DNA from: Hymenobacter sp. CRA2 | GTDB lineage: Bacteria; Bacteroidota; Bacteroidia; Cytophagales; Hymenobacteraceae | NCBI RefSeq assembly: GCF_002007105.1 | Contig: NZ_MVBC01000007.1 | Coordinates: 186,001 to 250,000 of the forward strand | Direction of reading: 5' to 3' | Length of the DNA stretch: 64,000 nucleotides | In this document: piece after piece, positions 42,918 through 50,650 of the stretch | How the letters are laid out: the number at the start of each line of letters is the position of its first letter | Numbering within the stretch: the stretch's first letter is position 1 | Made by a program: the position numbers and the translations under genes | Notes under the pieces: generated by a model | Told to the model about the DNA's origin: nothing | The model's input: the letters and a program-made list of their open reading frames with translations, nothing else | The model's database searches: none

Positions 42918-43400
42918 ATGGAAGATCTGTTTAAGAAATTCATCTATGCCGGCGTTGGGTTCGTTTCGCGTACCAACGACCGGGTGCAGGACACCATCAA
43001 CCAGCTGGTGCAGGAAAACAAACTCTCCCAGAAGGAGGGCGAACAAATTCTGAAGTCGCTGCAGAAAAACACCGACACCAAGCGCAAAGAGTTCGAAACC
43101 CAGATCAACAGCATCGCCAAGCGCGTGATGAAGGGCATGGGCGTGGCCTCGAGCGCCGACGTGGAAGAGCTGAAGCGCACGGTGAAAGGCTCGGGCGGCA
43201 GCGCTAAGAAAGCCGGCTCGTCATCGGCTGCTGCCTCGGCGGCCGACGGCGCCAAAACCGCGGCTAAGGCTACCACCAAAGCTACCGGTGCCGCTTCGAC
43301 TGCCGCAAAGAAATCGGCCGCTGGCAGCAAAGGCGGCAGCGCCAAGAAAGCCAGCGCCAACGGCTCAGCCGACAGCCCGGCCGAAGGCGGCAACGCCTAA
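42918..43400 (+). CDS. Phasin-like protein with Lys/Ala-rich tail
   Basis: A 160-residue protein starting MEDLFKKFIYAGVGFVSRTN. Residues 1-90 are a coiled, amphipathic phasin-type helix pair (VQDTINQLVQENKLSQKEGE, RKEFETQINSIAKRVMKGM, SADVEELKRTV). The last 70 residues are a histone-H1-like run of Ala, Lys, Ser and Gly (TAAKATTKATGAASTAAKK). Phasins coat polyhydroxyalkanoate granules; the basic tail would allow DNA binding, as in PhaF-type proteins. No PHA synthase is in the window. A strong terminator follows. Confidence 0.75.
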   Translation: MEDLFKKFIYAGVGFVSRTNDRVQDTINQLVQENKLSQKEGEQILKSLQKNTDTKRKEFETQINSIAKRVMKGMGVASSADVEELKRTVKGSGGSAKKAGSSSAAASAADGAKTAAKATTKATGAASTAAKKSAAGSKGGSAKKASANGSADSPAEGGNA

Positions 43401-43421
43401 GCGCTCCGCGCATTAGCTTAG

Positions 43422-43461
43422 AGCCAGCCCCGCCTGCCGTGCGCAGCGGGGCTGGCTTTTT
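43422..43461 (+). terminator. Rho-independent terminator
   Basis: Stem AGCCAGCCCCGC / GCGGGGCTGGCT followed by a T-run, 20 bases after the phasin-like gene. Confidence 0.85.
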
Positions 43462-43478
43462 CGTTAGGTGATTTTGTT

Positions 43479-43811
43479 ATGCTCAATGCCTTATTAGAAA
43501 GGATGTTTCGCCCGCACCCAGTAGCTCGTCTGCTGCAGGCCGCTTATCTGCAGTTGCCCGCGCCGCCCGCAGCGACTCAGCTGCTTCCCGACTCCACTCG
43601 CTCGTACGCTCAGGTGGCGGCGAGCTATCTAGAGTTTGTAGCGCAGCACGAGTGGGCGCTTGCCATGGAGGACTTGGCGGAGCTAGCGGCGGCCCTGACG
43701 CCGGTGCCGCCGCTCTTCTGGGAACTGCTGGCGGAAGTGGCCCGGCGCCTGAAGCTGCCCGCGGAAGCCGCCGCGTATGAGCAGCAACTACGCCAGGCGC
43801 GAGCAAACTAG
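43479..43811 (+). CDS. Hypothetical small helical protein
   Basis: A 110-residue Leu/Ala-rich protein (MLNALLERMFRPHPVARLLQ, YLEFVAQHEWALAMEDLAEL, FWELLAEVARRLKLPAEAAA). Helical throughout, no signal peptide. It lies about 40 bases upstream of the ABC1 kinase gene in the same direction. Not recognised; the length and EFVAQHEWALAMEDL segment recall small immunity-type proteins, but this is only an impression. Confidence 0.6.
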   Translation: MLNALLERMFRPHPVARLLQAAYLQLPAPPAATQLLPDSTRSYAQVAASYLEFVAQHEWALAMEDLAELAAALTPVPPLFWELLAEVARRLKLPAEAAAYEQQLRQARAN

Positions 43812-43853
43812 AATTTTACTTACAAACTCAGCCTGCGGCCTAACTTGCCAGCA

Positions 43854-45545
43854 ATGTTCAAGAACACGATGAATAACCTAGGGCGCATCCGCCAAGTGGT
43901 GGAGGTGCTGCTGCGCTACGGCTTTGAGGACGCGGTAACCACCACGGCGCTGCGCCGGCTGGTGCCGCGCCAGCGTCGGCGCACCTGGCAGCATGGGCCC
44001 GAGGGCAAACCCGTGTTTGAGATGTCGCGTTGGGAGCGGGTGCGCATGGTCATCGAGGAGCTGGGCCCCACCTTTGTGAAGCTGGCCCAGGTGCTCAGCA
44101 ACCGCGCCGATTTGCTGCCCCAGGAGCTGGTCGACGAGTTTGCCAAGCTGCAGAGTTCGGTGCCGCCCTTTGCCACGGCCGAGGCCAAGCGCATCATCCA
44201 GGCCGAAATCGGACTGCCGCTGGAAGAGGTGTTCAGCGAGTTCGAGGACGTGCCGCTGGGCTCGGCCTCCATCGGGCAGGTGCACCAGGCGCGGCTGCTT
44301 GATGGCACCGACGTGGTGGTGAAGGTGCAGCGCCCCGACGCCCGCGACAAAATCACCACCGACCTCACGCTGCTGCGCGAGTTGGTGCGCCTGACCGGCG
44401 GCTACCTGCGCAAGCAGGGCCTGAGCAACCCGCAGGACATCGTGGACGCCTTCGAGCGCAGCATGATGGCCGAGCTGGACTATACCTCGGAGGGGCGGGC
44501 CATGGAGCAGTTTCGCAAGCTCTACGCCGAGTACCAGACCTTCTACGTGCCCAAGCCCTACCGCGAGCTGAGCACCAGCCGGGTGCTGGTCATCGAGTAC
44601 ATCAACGGCTGCAAGATTACCGACAAGGAGCAGCTGCAGCGCTGGAATCTGAGCCCCGCCACGGTGGCCGAAACGGGGATGGACATTTACCTGACCCAGA
44701 TTTTCGAGTTCGGCATCTTTCACGCCGACCCGCACCCCGGCAACGTGCTCGTGCGCCCCGACGGCACCATCGTGCTCATCGACTTCGGTATGGTGGGCCG
44801 CCTCACCAAGCAGCAGAAGTACGCCTTCGCGGGGGTATTCATCAGCATGAGCCAGCAGGACGCGCGCGGCATGGCCCTGAACTTCCGCCGCCTGGCCCTC
44901 ACGGCCGACATCCGCGACATGCGCGCCTTCGAGGCCGATCTGCAGCAGCTCATCGACGACTTCACCGGCCTCGACGTGAAGGAAATGAGCATGAGTGCGC
45001 TGGCCGAGCGCCTGCAAACCATCATCTACCGCTACAAGCTGCAGGTGCCGGGCTCGGTGTTCCTGATTCTGCGGGCGCTGGTCATTCTGGAAGGCATCGG
45101 CAAGGTGCTGCACCCGGCCTTCAACACCTTCGAGTTTGTGCGCCCCTATGGCCGCCGGCTCATTCTGGAGCAGTATTCGGTGTCGAACGTGACTACCGAG
45201 CTGCAGTACACCGGGCAGCAGCTGCTGGCCCTGATGTACACCCTGCCGACGGACCTGCGCCAGATCGTACGCAAGCTCTCGAAGGGCGACTTGCGCGTGC
45301 AGGCCCAGCTGAGCGGCTACCTGCCGCTGCTGCGCACGGCCGAGCGGCTGGTGTCGCGCACCATCATTACGCTGCTGGCGGTGGCGTTCCTGCTGTTTTC
45401 GGGCCTGACGCTGCTCGGGCATTACCCAGCGGGCCAAATGCCCTATTTCCGCGGCTTGCCCGCCGTGACGTGGTGGGGCCTGGGCGCCACGGCTTTCTGG
45501 CTGCTGGTGCTCTTTATTCTGACGATTCGGAAGGAGAAACAATAA
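43854..45545 (+). CDS. ABC1/UbiB-family atypical kinase
   Basis: A 563-residue protein. The ABC1 signature is present in order: LGPTFVKLAQVLSNRADLLP (KxAQ in place of KxGQ), PLGSASIGQVHQARLLDG (the Ala-rich loop), VVVKVQRPD (ATP lysine), HADPHPGNVLVRPDG and LIDFGMVGRL (DFG). Two C-terminal membrane helices (IITLLAVAFLLFSGLTLLG, WGLGATAFWLLVLFILTI) anchor it. UbiB proteins support isoprenoid-quinone synthesis or lipid handling; here the quinone would be menaquinone. The ATG at 43854 is preferred over a TTG at 43845. Confidence 0.93.
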   Translation: MFKNTMNNLGRIRQVVEVLLRYGFEDAVTTTALRRLVPRQRRRTWQHGPEGKPVFEMSRWERVRMVIEELGPTFVKLAQVLSNRADLLPQELVDEFAKLQSSVPPFATAEAKRIIQAEIGLPLEEVFSEFEDVPLGSASIGQVHQARLLDGTDVVVKVQRPDARDKITTDLTLLRELVRLTGGYLRKQGLSNPQDIVDAFERSMMAELDYTSEGRAMEQFRKLYAEYQTFYVPKPYRELSTSRVLVIEYINGCKITDKEQLQRWNLSPATVAETGMDIYLTQIFEFGIFHADPHPGNVLVRPDGTIVLIDFGMVGRLTKQQKYAFAGVFISMSQQDARGMALNFRRLALTADIRDMRAFEADLQQLIDDFTGLDVKEMSMSALAERLQTIIYRYKLQVPGSVFLILRALVILEGIGKVLHPAFNTFEFVRPYGRRLILEQYSVSNVTTELQYTGQQLLALMYTLPTDLRQIVRKLSKGDLRVQAQLSGYLPLLRTAERLVSRTIITLLAVAFLLFSGLTLLGHYPAGQMPYFRGLPAVTWWGLGATAFWLLVLFILTIRKEKQ

Positions 45546-45551
45546 CGGCAG

Positions 45552-45741
45552 CACTGGCAGTCATTGTGAGCAGAGCGCGGCAATCGTTCCTCTAGTAGCA
45601 CCGCCGATGCAATTTCCCCAGACTGAAAACGGTCCCGCCCGAAACTTAGTAACTCAGGTTTCGGGCGGCGTTGCTGCCAGTTGAGGCGTTGGTGCCGTGA
45701 GAGGAAGGATTATCGCGCTTCGCTCGCAATGACTGCCAGTG
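45552..45741. repeat. MITE-like palindromic element
   Basis: A 190-base element with exact 15-base terminal inverted repeats CACTGGCAGTCATTG / CAATGACTGCCAGTG. The arms stay largely complementary further in (AGAGCGCGGCAATCGTTCCT and AGGAAGGATTATCGCGCTTC). In the middle is a second hairpin, GCCCGAAAC / GTTTCGGGC. No coding capacity. The GTCATTG...GAGC ends resemble a widespread intergenic repeat type. Confidence 0.75.
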
Positions 45742-45799
45742 AACCGGCGCAATCAACCCAAAATCCGCGCAAACCGAAGAATCCCTCAACTCCCTGGTC

Positions 45800-45807
45800 T
45801 ATTTTTG
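45800..45807 (+). promoter_or_regulatory. -7 element TATTTTTG, leaderless arrangement
   Basis: Exact TAnnTTTG, then CACC and a GTG start at 45812; same design as 31004-31016. Confidence 0.5.
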
Positions 45808-45811
45808 CACC

Positions 45812-47953
45812 GTGGGAATTTCTAGGATTTTTCGATTGCTGGGCGCGTTGGCCGTCCTGCTCTGGTTTGGTGTGGGCAATGCGCAGGCGCAGGTACCATT
45901 GTTGCGCGATGTAAGCCTGCGCACCGACACGGCTACTTACCAGCTCAGCCGCCACACTGTAGTTGTGCAAGGCGAGCCGACCCTGTTTTTCTGGTTCCGG
46001 CGCGACGACGAAACGGTGGAGCTGCGGCTCTACCCCGAACGCATTGCCGGCGACAAACCTTTGCGCCTGCGCCGCTCGGCCGATTTTCAGCAGCTCGACT
46101 CGCTCACCCGGGAGCCCGACGGCGCCTGGCGCACCCGCCTCAAGTTCCAGGACCTGACCAGCAGCCAGTTTATCCGCCTGGTGGTGGAGCAGCCCGGTGC
46201 CACCGCCGAGGAAACCCTGCGCGACGTGGTACCGCTGCTGCCCGTGGCCTACACCACCGTCAGCCTGCGCGCCCCCGACGATGAGCTGTTCGTGGGCGAA
46301 GAGAAAGTGCTGGCCCTGAACAGCTCCAACCCGCGCAACGTGCGCGCCACCGGCGAGTGGGTGCGCACCGACGACTTCGACTACCAGGTGGTGCGCGAAA
46401 CCAACGGCATGCTGCGCCTGCACGTGCTGCCCAAGCAGCTCGGCCGCCACACCCTCACCGTAAAGCTGCAGAGCGAGCGGCCCATGCTGCAGAGCGGCGG
46501 CAAGCTCAGCTACCAGCTGCCCGCCGTGCGCCAGGATTTCACCGTGAAGGCCTCGCGCCTGCGCTTCCTCACGCCGGATAAACGCATGGTGACACTGGAC
46601 GAAAACAGCCGGCGCCGCGGCGTGGAGCTGATCCTCGACAACGGCCGGGCCTTCGACCTGCGCCGCACTTACCGCGTGGAAGACCAGGAAGAGCCCGGCG
46701 GGGCGCTCATTGCCGAGTTGTTTACGCGCCAGTACCTCACCAACGACCGGGTGCTCTGCTACCTGCGTCCCTTCAACACGCACCGCCAGACCGAGGGCTA
46801 CCTCTACCTGAAGCAGAACGACCAGGCCCTGTACGTCACCAACCTCGACATCACGCCCAAAACCACCATCACCGGCGTGCAGGTGCTGCACCGCGGCGGC
46901 GACTGGACCTCGTCGTTGAGCGTGAGCCCCGGCGAAACGGTGGACGTGCGCCTGGAAGGGGAGGGGCTGCAGAAAGCCCGCTTCCACTTCGAGGACCTGC
47001 CGGTGATTCCCTCCGACTCGTCCATCCGCACCGACGCTCGTGTGGTGCTGCGCGTGCAGGTGCCCACCACCTTCGACAAGCGCAAGAGCAGCATCCTGAA
47101 CGCCGGGCAGCCCACGGGCTTCGCCCTGAGCGTGCGCGAATTTCAGCGCCCGCACCCCCTCGATTTCATCACGGTAAGCTACGGCGAAACGGCCCGCCCG
47201 ATTACGCGCCTGAACGGCCCCGTGCTCTACGGCAGCACCATCCGCGACGTGGTGTTCAACTTCAACGCCAACGGCATCGACTCCGACAATGCGCTGTACG
47301 GCAAGCAGTTTCTGAGCTTCGAAATCCGCACCATCAACAGCAAGGGCGAGCTGGTGGAAATCCGCAACGTAGACAACGTGGTCATCTGCCCGGGCGACAA
47401 CTCCCCGCGGGCGGTGTTCTACCAGGACAAGCAGTGCCGGACCGACCCGCTGAGCCTGAACGCGTTGCTGGGCCGCAAAACCTACGACCTCGACGACTGG
47501 AGCCGCATCATCGTGACGGTGAAGCACCAGGCCGCGCAGTACAGCGACGCGGGCTTTACGCAGGTGGTGGAGCTGGTGCTCAAGCGCAAGTTCAAATTCG
47601 ATATCGACGTGAGCTTTCCCGGCGGCCTGCTTACCAAGCGCGCCGGCGAGACGAGCTACACCGAGTTCGGCGGCATTTCGCTGGCCACGCTGGCGCAGTT
47701 TAGCTTCTACAACCCCGAGAAAATCAACCGCCTGCGGCCCTACAAAGTCGGGGCAGGCTTCGTGGCGCTGAACGCCTTCAACCTGAGCAACACCAACACC
47801 AGCCGCGACCTGGGCTTTGTGATTCTGGGCTCGGTGTACCCCACCCGGCGAGAGGCCAAACTCACCTTCCCGCTCTACCTCGGCGGGGGCTACCTGCTCA
47901 ACAAAAAGCAACCGTTCCTGATGTTCGGGCCCGGTATCGGGGTGCGACTGTAG
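45812..47953 (+). CDS. Large exported protein, probably cell-surface
   Basis: A 713-residue protein from a GTG start, with a signal peptide ending GNAQAQ. It is beta-rich throughout, with several Ig-like-looking segments (GVELILDNGRAFDLRRTYRV, TTITGVQVLHRGGDWTSSLS with VSPGETVDVRLEG). The last 100 residues look like an outer-membrane beta-barrel or its end: SFYNPEKINRLRPYKVGAGF, LGFVILGSVYP, LYLGGGYLLNKKQPFLMFGP with GIGVRL. I do not recognise the family. It probably sits in the outer membrane. Confidence 0.7.
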   Translation: MGISRIFRLLGALAVLLWFGVGNAQAQVPLLRDVSLRTDTATYQLSRHTVVVQGEPTLFFWFRRDDETVELRLYPERIAGDKPLRLRRSADFQQLDSLTREPDGAWRTRLKFQDLTSSQFIRLVVEQPGATAEETLRDVVPLLPVAYTTVSLRAPDDELFVGEEKVLALNSSNPRNVRATGEWVRTDDFDYQVVRETNGMLRLHVLPKQLGRHTLTVKLQSERPMLQSGGKLSYQLPAVRQDFTVKASRLRFLTPDKRMVTLDENSRRRGVELILDNGRAFDLRRTYRVEDQEEPGGALIAELFTRQYLTNDRVLCYLRPFNTHRQTEGYLYLKQNDQALYVTNLDITPKTTITGVQVLHRGGDWTSSLSVSPGETVDVRLEGEGLQKARFHFEDLPVIPSDSSIRTDARVVLRVQVPTTFDKRKSSILNAGQPTGFALSVREFQRPHPLDFITVSYGETARPITRLNGPVLYGSTIRDVVFNFNANGIDSDNALYGKQFLSFEIRTINSKGELVEIRNVDNVVICPGDNSPRAVFYQDKQCRTDPLSLNALLGRKTYDLDDWSRIIVTVKHQAAQYSDAGFTQVVELVLKRKFKFDIDVSFPGGLLTKRAGETSYTEFGGISLATLAQFSFYNPEKINRLRPYKVGAGFVALNAFNLSNTNTSRDLGFVILGSVYPTRREAKLTFPLYLGGGYLLNKKQPFLMFGPGIGVRL

Positions 47954-47955
47954 GC

Positions 47956-48453
47956 CTACACGCCTTCCAGGATCAGCAACGGCACGCCCAGTGCCTCCGC
48001 CAGCTCTTGCCCTACGGCAATGGCGCGGCGGCGCTGGACAAGCGGGAATTCTTCCATCACCTCCCCAATGATGGAATTGGGCACCGATAGCAGCAAGGTT
48101 AGGTGCTCGTAGCGGCCGGAACTGGAAATGTAGCTTTCGGTACCGTAGCGGCCGCAGTGGCTGGCGGCGTACACGATGGTATCGGAGTGCGGCTTGAGCA
48201 CCACGCGCGTTGTGGGCGGCAGCGGCTCCCACGTTCCCGCGTGCCAGCCCAGCACCCACGTGAAATTACGGTAACGTCGGCGCGCCGGCTCCAGCTCAAT
48301 AGCGCGGTAACTCGTGGCAATGGCAGTACCGATGATAAGACCAGGGGCGCTACCAATCCAGCTGGAATAAGCCAGCAAGCACAGCAAGCCGAAAAGCAGC
48401 ACCGGCAAACCGGCCCAGAAGGAGTGGGACGAGGTGCGGACTTCGTAGCGCAT
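47956..48453 (-). CDS. Hypothetical two-helix membrane protein
   Basis: A 165-residue protein. After MRYEVRTSSHSFWAG come two membrane segments (LPVLLFGLLCLLAYSSWIG and APGLIIGTAIATSY), then a soluble domain with YRNFTWVLGWHAGTWEPLPP and VLKPHSDTIVYAASHCGRYG. The stop lies 2 bases from the stop of the preceding convergent gene. A palindrome at 48488-48507 lies upstream. Not recognised. Confidence 0.65.
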   Translation of the reverse strand: MRYEVRTSSHSFWAGLPVLLFGLLCLLAYSSWIGSAPGLIIGTAIATSYRAIELEPARRRYRNFTWVLGWHAGTWEPLPPTTRVVLKPHSDTIVYAASHCGRYGTESYISSSGRYEHLTLLLSVPNSIIGEVMEEFPLVQRRRAIAVGQELAEALGVPLLILEGV

Positions 48454-48487
48454 AGTACGTGAGCTTATTACAAGTAGGGAAGATCAG

Positions 48488-48507
48488 TTATAACCTGATG
48501 GTTATAA
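48488..48507. promoter_or_regulatory. Operator-like palindrome upstream of 47956-48453
   Basis: Perfect 8-base inverted repeat TTATAACC-TGAT-GGTTATAA, 35 bases before the ATG, next to a -7-like TACTTG word (48471-48476, minus strand). Size and symmetry fit a dimeric repressor site. The remainder of the AT-rich gap 48454-48631 shows nothing else I can name. Confidence 0.4.
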
Positions 48508-48631
48508 GCAATCATATGGCATAGCAACTTGTAAACTAGGTTACTTAGCATGTATACCGTTTTGCACTCGCTGACAGTAGTGGTAAGCAAGTTTACCACT
48601 AACGTTTATAAGCGTATTTCGCTCTGGCAAT

Positions 48632-48673
48632 AAAAGCAAAGAGGCTGGAAAAACTTCCAGCCTCTTTGCTTTT
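48632..48673. terminator. Bidirectional terminator of the phosphosugar mutase gene
   Basis: Perfect inverted repeat AAAAGCAAAGAGGCTGGAA / TTCCAGCCTCTTTGCTTTT, loop AAAC, 12 bases after the mutase stop on the minus strand. Confidence 0.85.
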
Positions 48674-48685
48674 GTGTACCCGCGT

Positions 48686-50437
48686 TTACTGCAGCTGCAT
48701 CTCCTGGATAATCTGCTTGATGCGGCGGTCCAGCCCGCTTAGTGCTTCCTCAAAGGAAGCACCGGCGCCGAAGTTGGGTTGCTTCAGGCTGAAGTAAAAC
48801 TTGATCTTGGGCTCGGTGCCGGAGGGGCGGGCCGATACTTTGGAGCCGTCCTCGGTCAGGAACTGCAGCACGTTGGACTTCTCGTAGCTGAGCGGCGTTG
48901 TTTCGCCGGTGCGCAGGTCGCGGGCCTGGCTCTGCTGGTAATCGAGCAGCTGCACCACGGGCGAGCCGCCGAGCGAGGCGGGCGGGTTCTGGCGCAGCTC
49001 GGCCATCATTTCCTGGATTTCCTCGGCGCCGCGCTGGCCCTTCTTGGTCAGCGAAATGAGGTCTTCCTTGTAAAGGCCATAGGTGCGGTACATCTGCTCC
49101 ATTTCTTCGTAGAGCGTGCGGCCCTGGTCCTTGGCCACGGCAGCCATTTCGGCAATCAGGCAGCAGGCGGATACTGCGTCCTTGTCGCGCACGAAGTCCC
49201 CGATCATGTAGCCGTAGCTTTCCTCGCCGCCGCCGATATAGTACTGCCCGTCGTTCTGGGCTTCCAGCTCGCGGATAACGCCGGCAATGTACTTGAAGCC
49301 CGTCAGGGTCTGGAACGAGCGGATGCCGTGGTGCCGGGCCACGTCGCCGAGCACGTCGCTGGTCACGATGGTGTAGACGATGTAGTCCTTCTCGGTGTTG
49401 AGCTTGCCGGCTCGCTGGCGCGCCGACACGAGGTAGTGCGTCAGCAGCGCGGCCGTCTGGTTGCCGTTGACGAGCACCCATTCGCCCAGCGCGTTTTTCA
49501 CGCCGATGCCCACGCGGTCGGAGTCCGGGTCGGTGGCAATGACGAGGTCCGCATCAAGCTGCTTGGCCTTGTCCAGGGCCATCTGCATGGCCACTTTTTC
49601 CTCCGGGTTCGGCGATTTTACCGTCGGGAAGTTGCCGTCGGGCGTGGCCTGCTCCTCCACGATGCTCACGTTGGTGAAGCCGAAACGCTTCAGCGCGGGC
49701 GGCACCATGGTAATGCCGGTGCCGTGGATGGGCGTGTACACGATTTTCAGGTCGTGCTGGCGCTGAATGGCAGCAGGGTTGATGCTCAGCTGCTGCACCT
49801 GGCTCAGGTACGCATCGTCGACGTCGGCACCGATGAGGTGAATCCGGTCGTCGTCGGCCTCAAACTTTACCGCGTCCACGCTGTGAATGGCGTTGACTTC
49901 GCGGATGATGTTTTTGTCGTGCGGAGCCACCACCTGCGCGCCGTCGTTCCAGTACACCTTGTAGCCGTTGTACTCCTTGGGGTTGTGCGAGGCCGTGATA
50001 ACCACGCCGCTCTGGCAGCCCAGGTGACGGATGGTGTACGACAGCTCCGGCGTGGGGCGCAGGTCTTCGAAGAGGTACACGGTAATGCCGTTGGCCGAGA
50101 AAATGCCGGCGGCGGTTTCGGCGAAGGCGCGCGAGTTCAGGCGCGAGTCGTGGGCCACGGCCACCTTGATTTCCTGGCCGGGGAAGCTCTGCAGCAGGTA
50201 GTTGCATAGGCCCTGGGTGGCCATGCCCAGGGTGTAGCGGTTCATGCGGTTCGAGCCCACGCCCATCACGCCGCGCAGCCCACCGGTACCAAATTCCAGG
50301 TCGCGGTAAAAGGCGTCGTTGAGGGATTCTTCGTCGCCTTCGGCTTGCAGGCGGGTGATTTCGGCCTTGGTGGCGTCGTCGTAGTTGCCGGTAAGCCAGG
50401 TATTGATCTTCTGTTGAACGTCAGCGGACAGAGCCAT
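48686..50437 (-). CDS. Phospho-sugar mutase (phosphoglucomutase/phosphomannomutase)
   Basis: A 583-residue alpha-D-phosphohexomutase of the long type. FGTGGLRGVMGVGSNRMNRY opens the family core, GVVITASHNPKEYNGYKVYW has the phosphoserine, ATDPDSDRVGIG binds the metal, GGGEESYGYMIGDFVRDKDA binds the sugar, and RPSGTEPKIKFYF binds the phosphate. It interconverts hexose 1- and 6-phosphates. The ATG at 50437 is used (another two codons upstream). Confidence 0.95.
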   Translation of the reverse strand: MALSADVQQKINTWLTGNYDDATKAEITRLQAEGDEESLNDAFYRDLEFGTGGLRGVMGVGSNRMNRYTLGMATQGLCNYLLQSFPGQEIKVAVAHDSRLNSRAFAETAAGIFSANGITVYLFEDLRPTPELSYTIRHLGCQSGVVITASHNPKEYNGYKVYWNDGAQVVAPHDKNIIREVNAIHSVDAVKFEADDDRIHLIGADVDDAYLSQVQQLSINPAAIQRQHDLKIVYTPIHGTGITMVPPALKRFGFTNVSIVEEQATPDGNFPTVKSPNPEEKVAMQMALDKAKQLDADLVIATDPDSDRVGIGVKNALGEWVLVNGNQTAALLTHYLVSARQRAGKLNTEKDYIVYTIVTSDVLGDVARHHGIRSFQTLTGFKYIAGVIRELEAQNDGQYYIGGGEESYGYMIGDFVRDKDAVSACCLIAEMAAVAKDQGRTLYEEMEQMYRTYGLYKEDLISLTKKGQRGAEEIQEMMAELRQNPPASLGGSPVVQLLDYQQSQARDLRTGETTPLSYEKSNVLQFLTEDGSKVSARPSGTEPKIKFYFSLKQPNFGAGASFEEALSGLDRRIKQIIQEMQLQ

Positions 50438-50650
50438 AAGCACGGGAGGTCAAAAGGAAGGTTTTCTACGCCAAAGAAAACGGAAGTTTGCACACGATGG
50501 AGACGGGGTTGGATAAGAGCCACATTATCATGCGATTGAACTGCGCCTGATTTTTCGCGCACTTGCAGCCGTCTTAGCGGCCGCGTTGGTGCTGGCCGCC
50601 GCGGACAGGCTCCGCCGCCGTTTCGTCCTTCCTTTCCCGCTTACCCCGCT

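Noticed and set aside
43878-45554. 558-codon minus-strand frame opposite the ABC1 kinase
   Set aside because: The plus strand has a complete kinase signature; the antisense product is low-complexity.
45710-48259. 849-codon open frame on the minus strand
   Set aside because: It is the antisense of the exported 713-residue gene and the flanking repeat; its His/Val/Ala-rich product has no domain logic. Long antisense frames are expected in GC-rich DNA.
48779-50209. 476-codon plus-strand frame opposite the phosphosugar mutase
   Set aside because: It is a shadow of a gene with all catalytic motifs intact.
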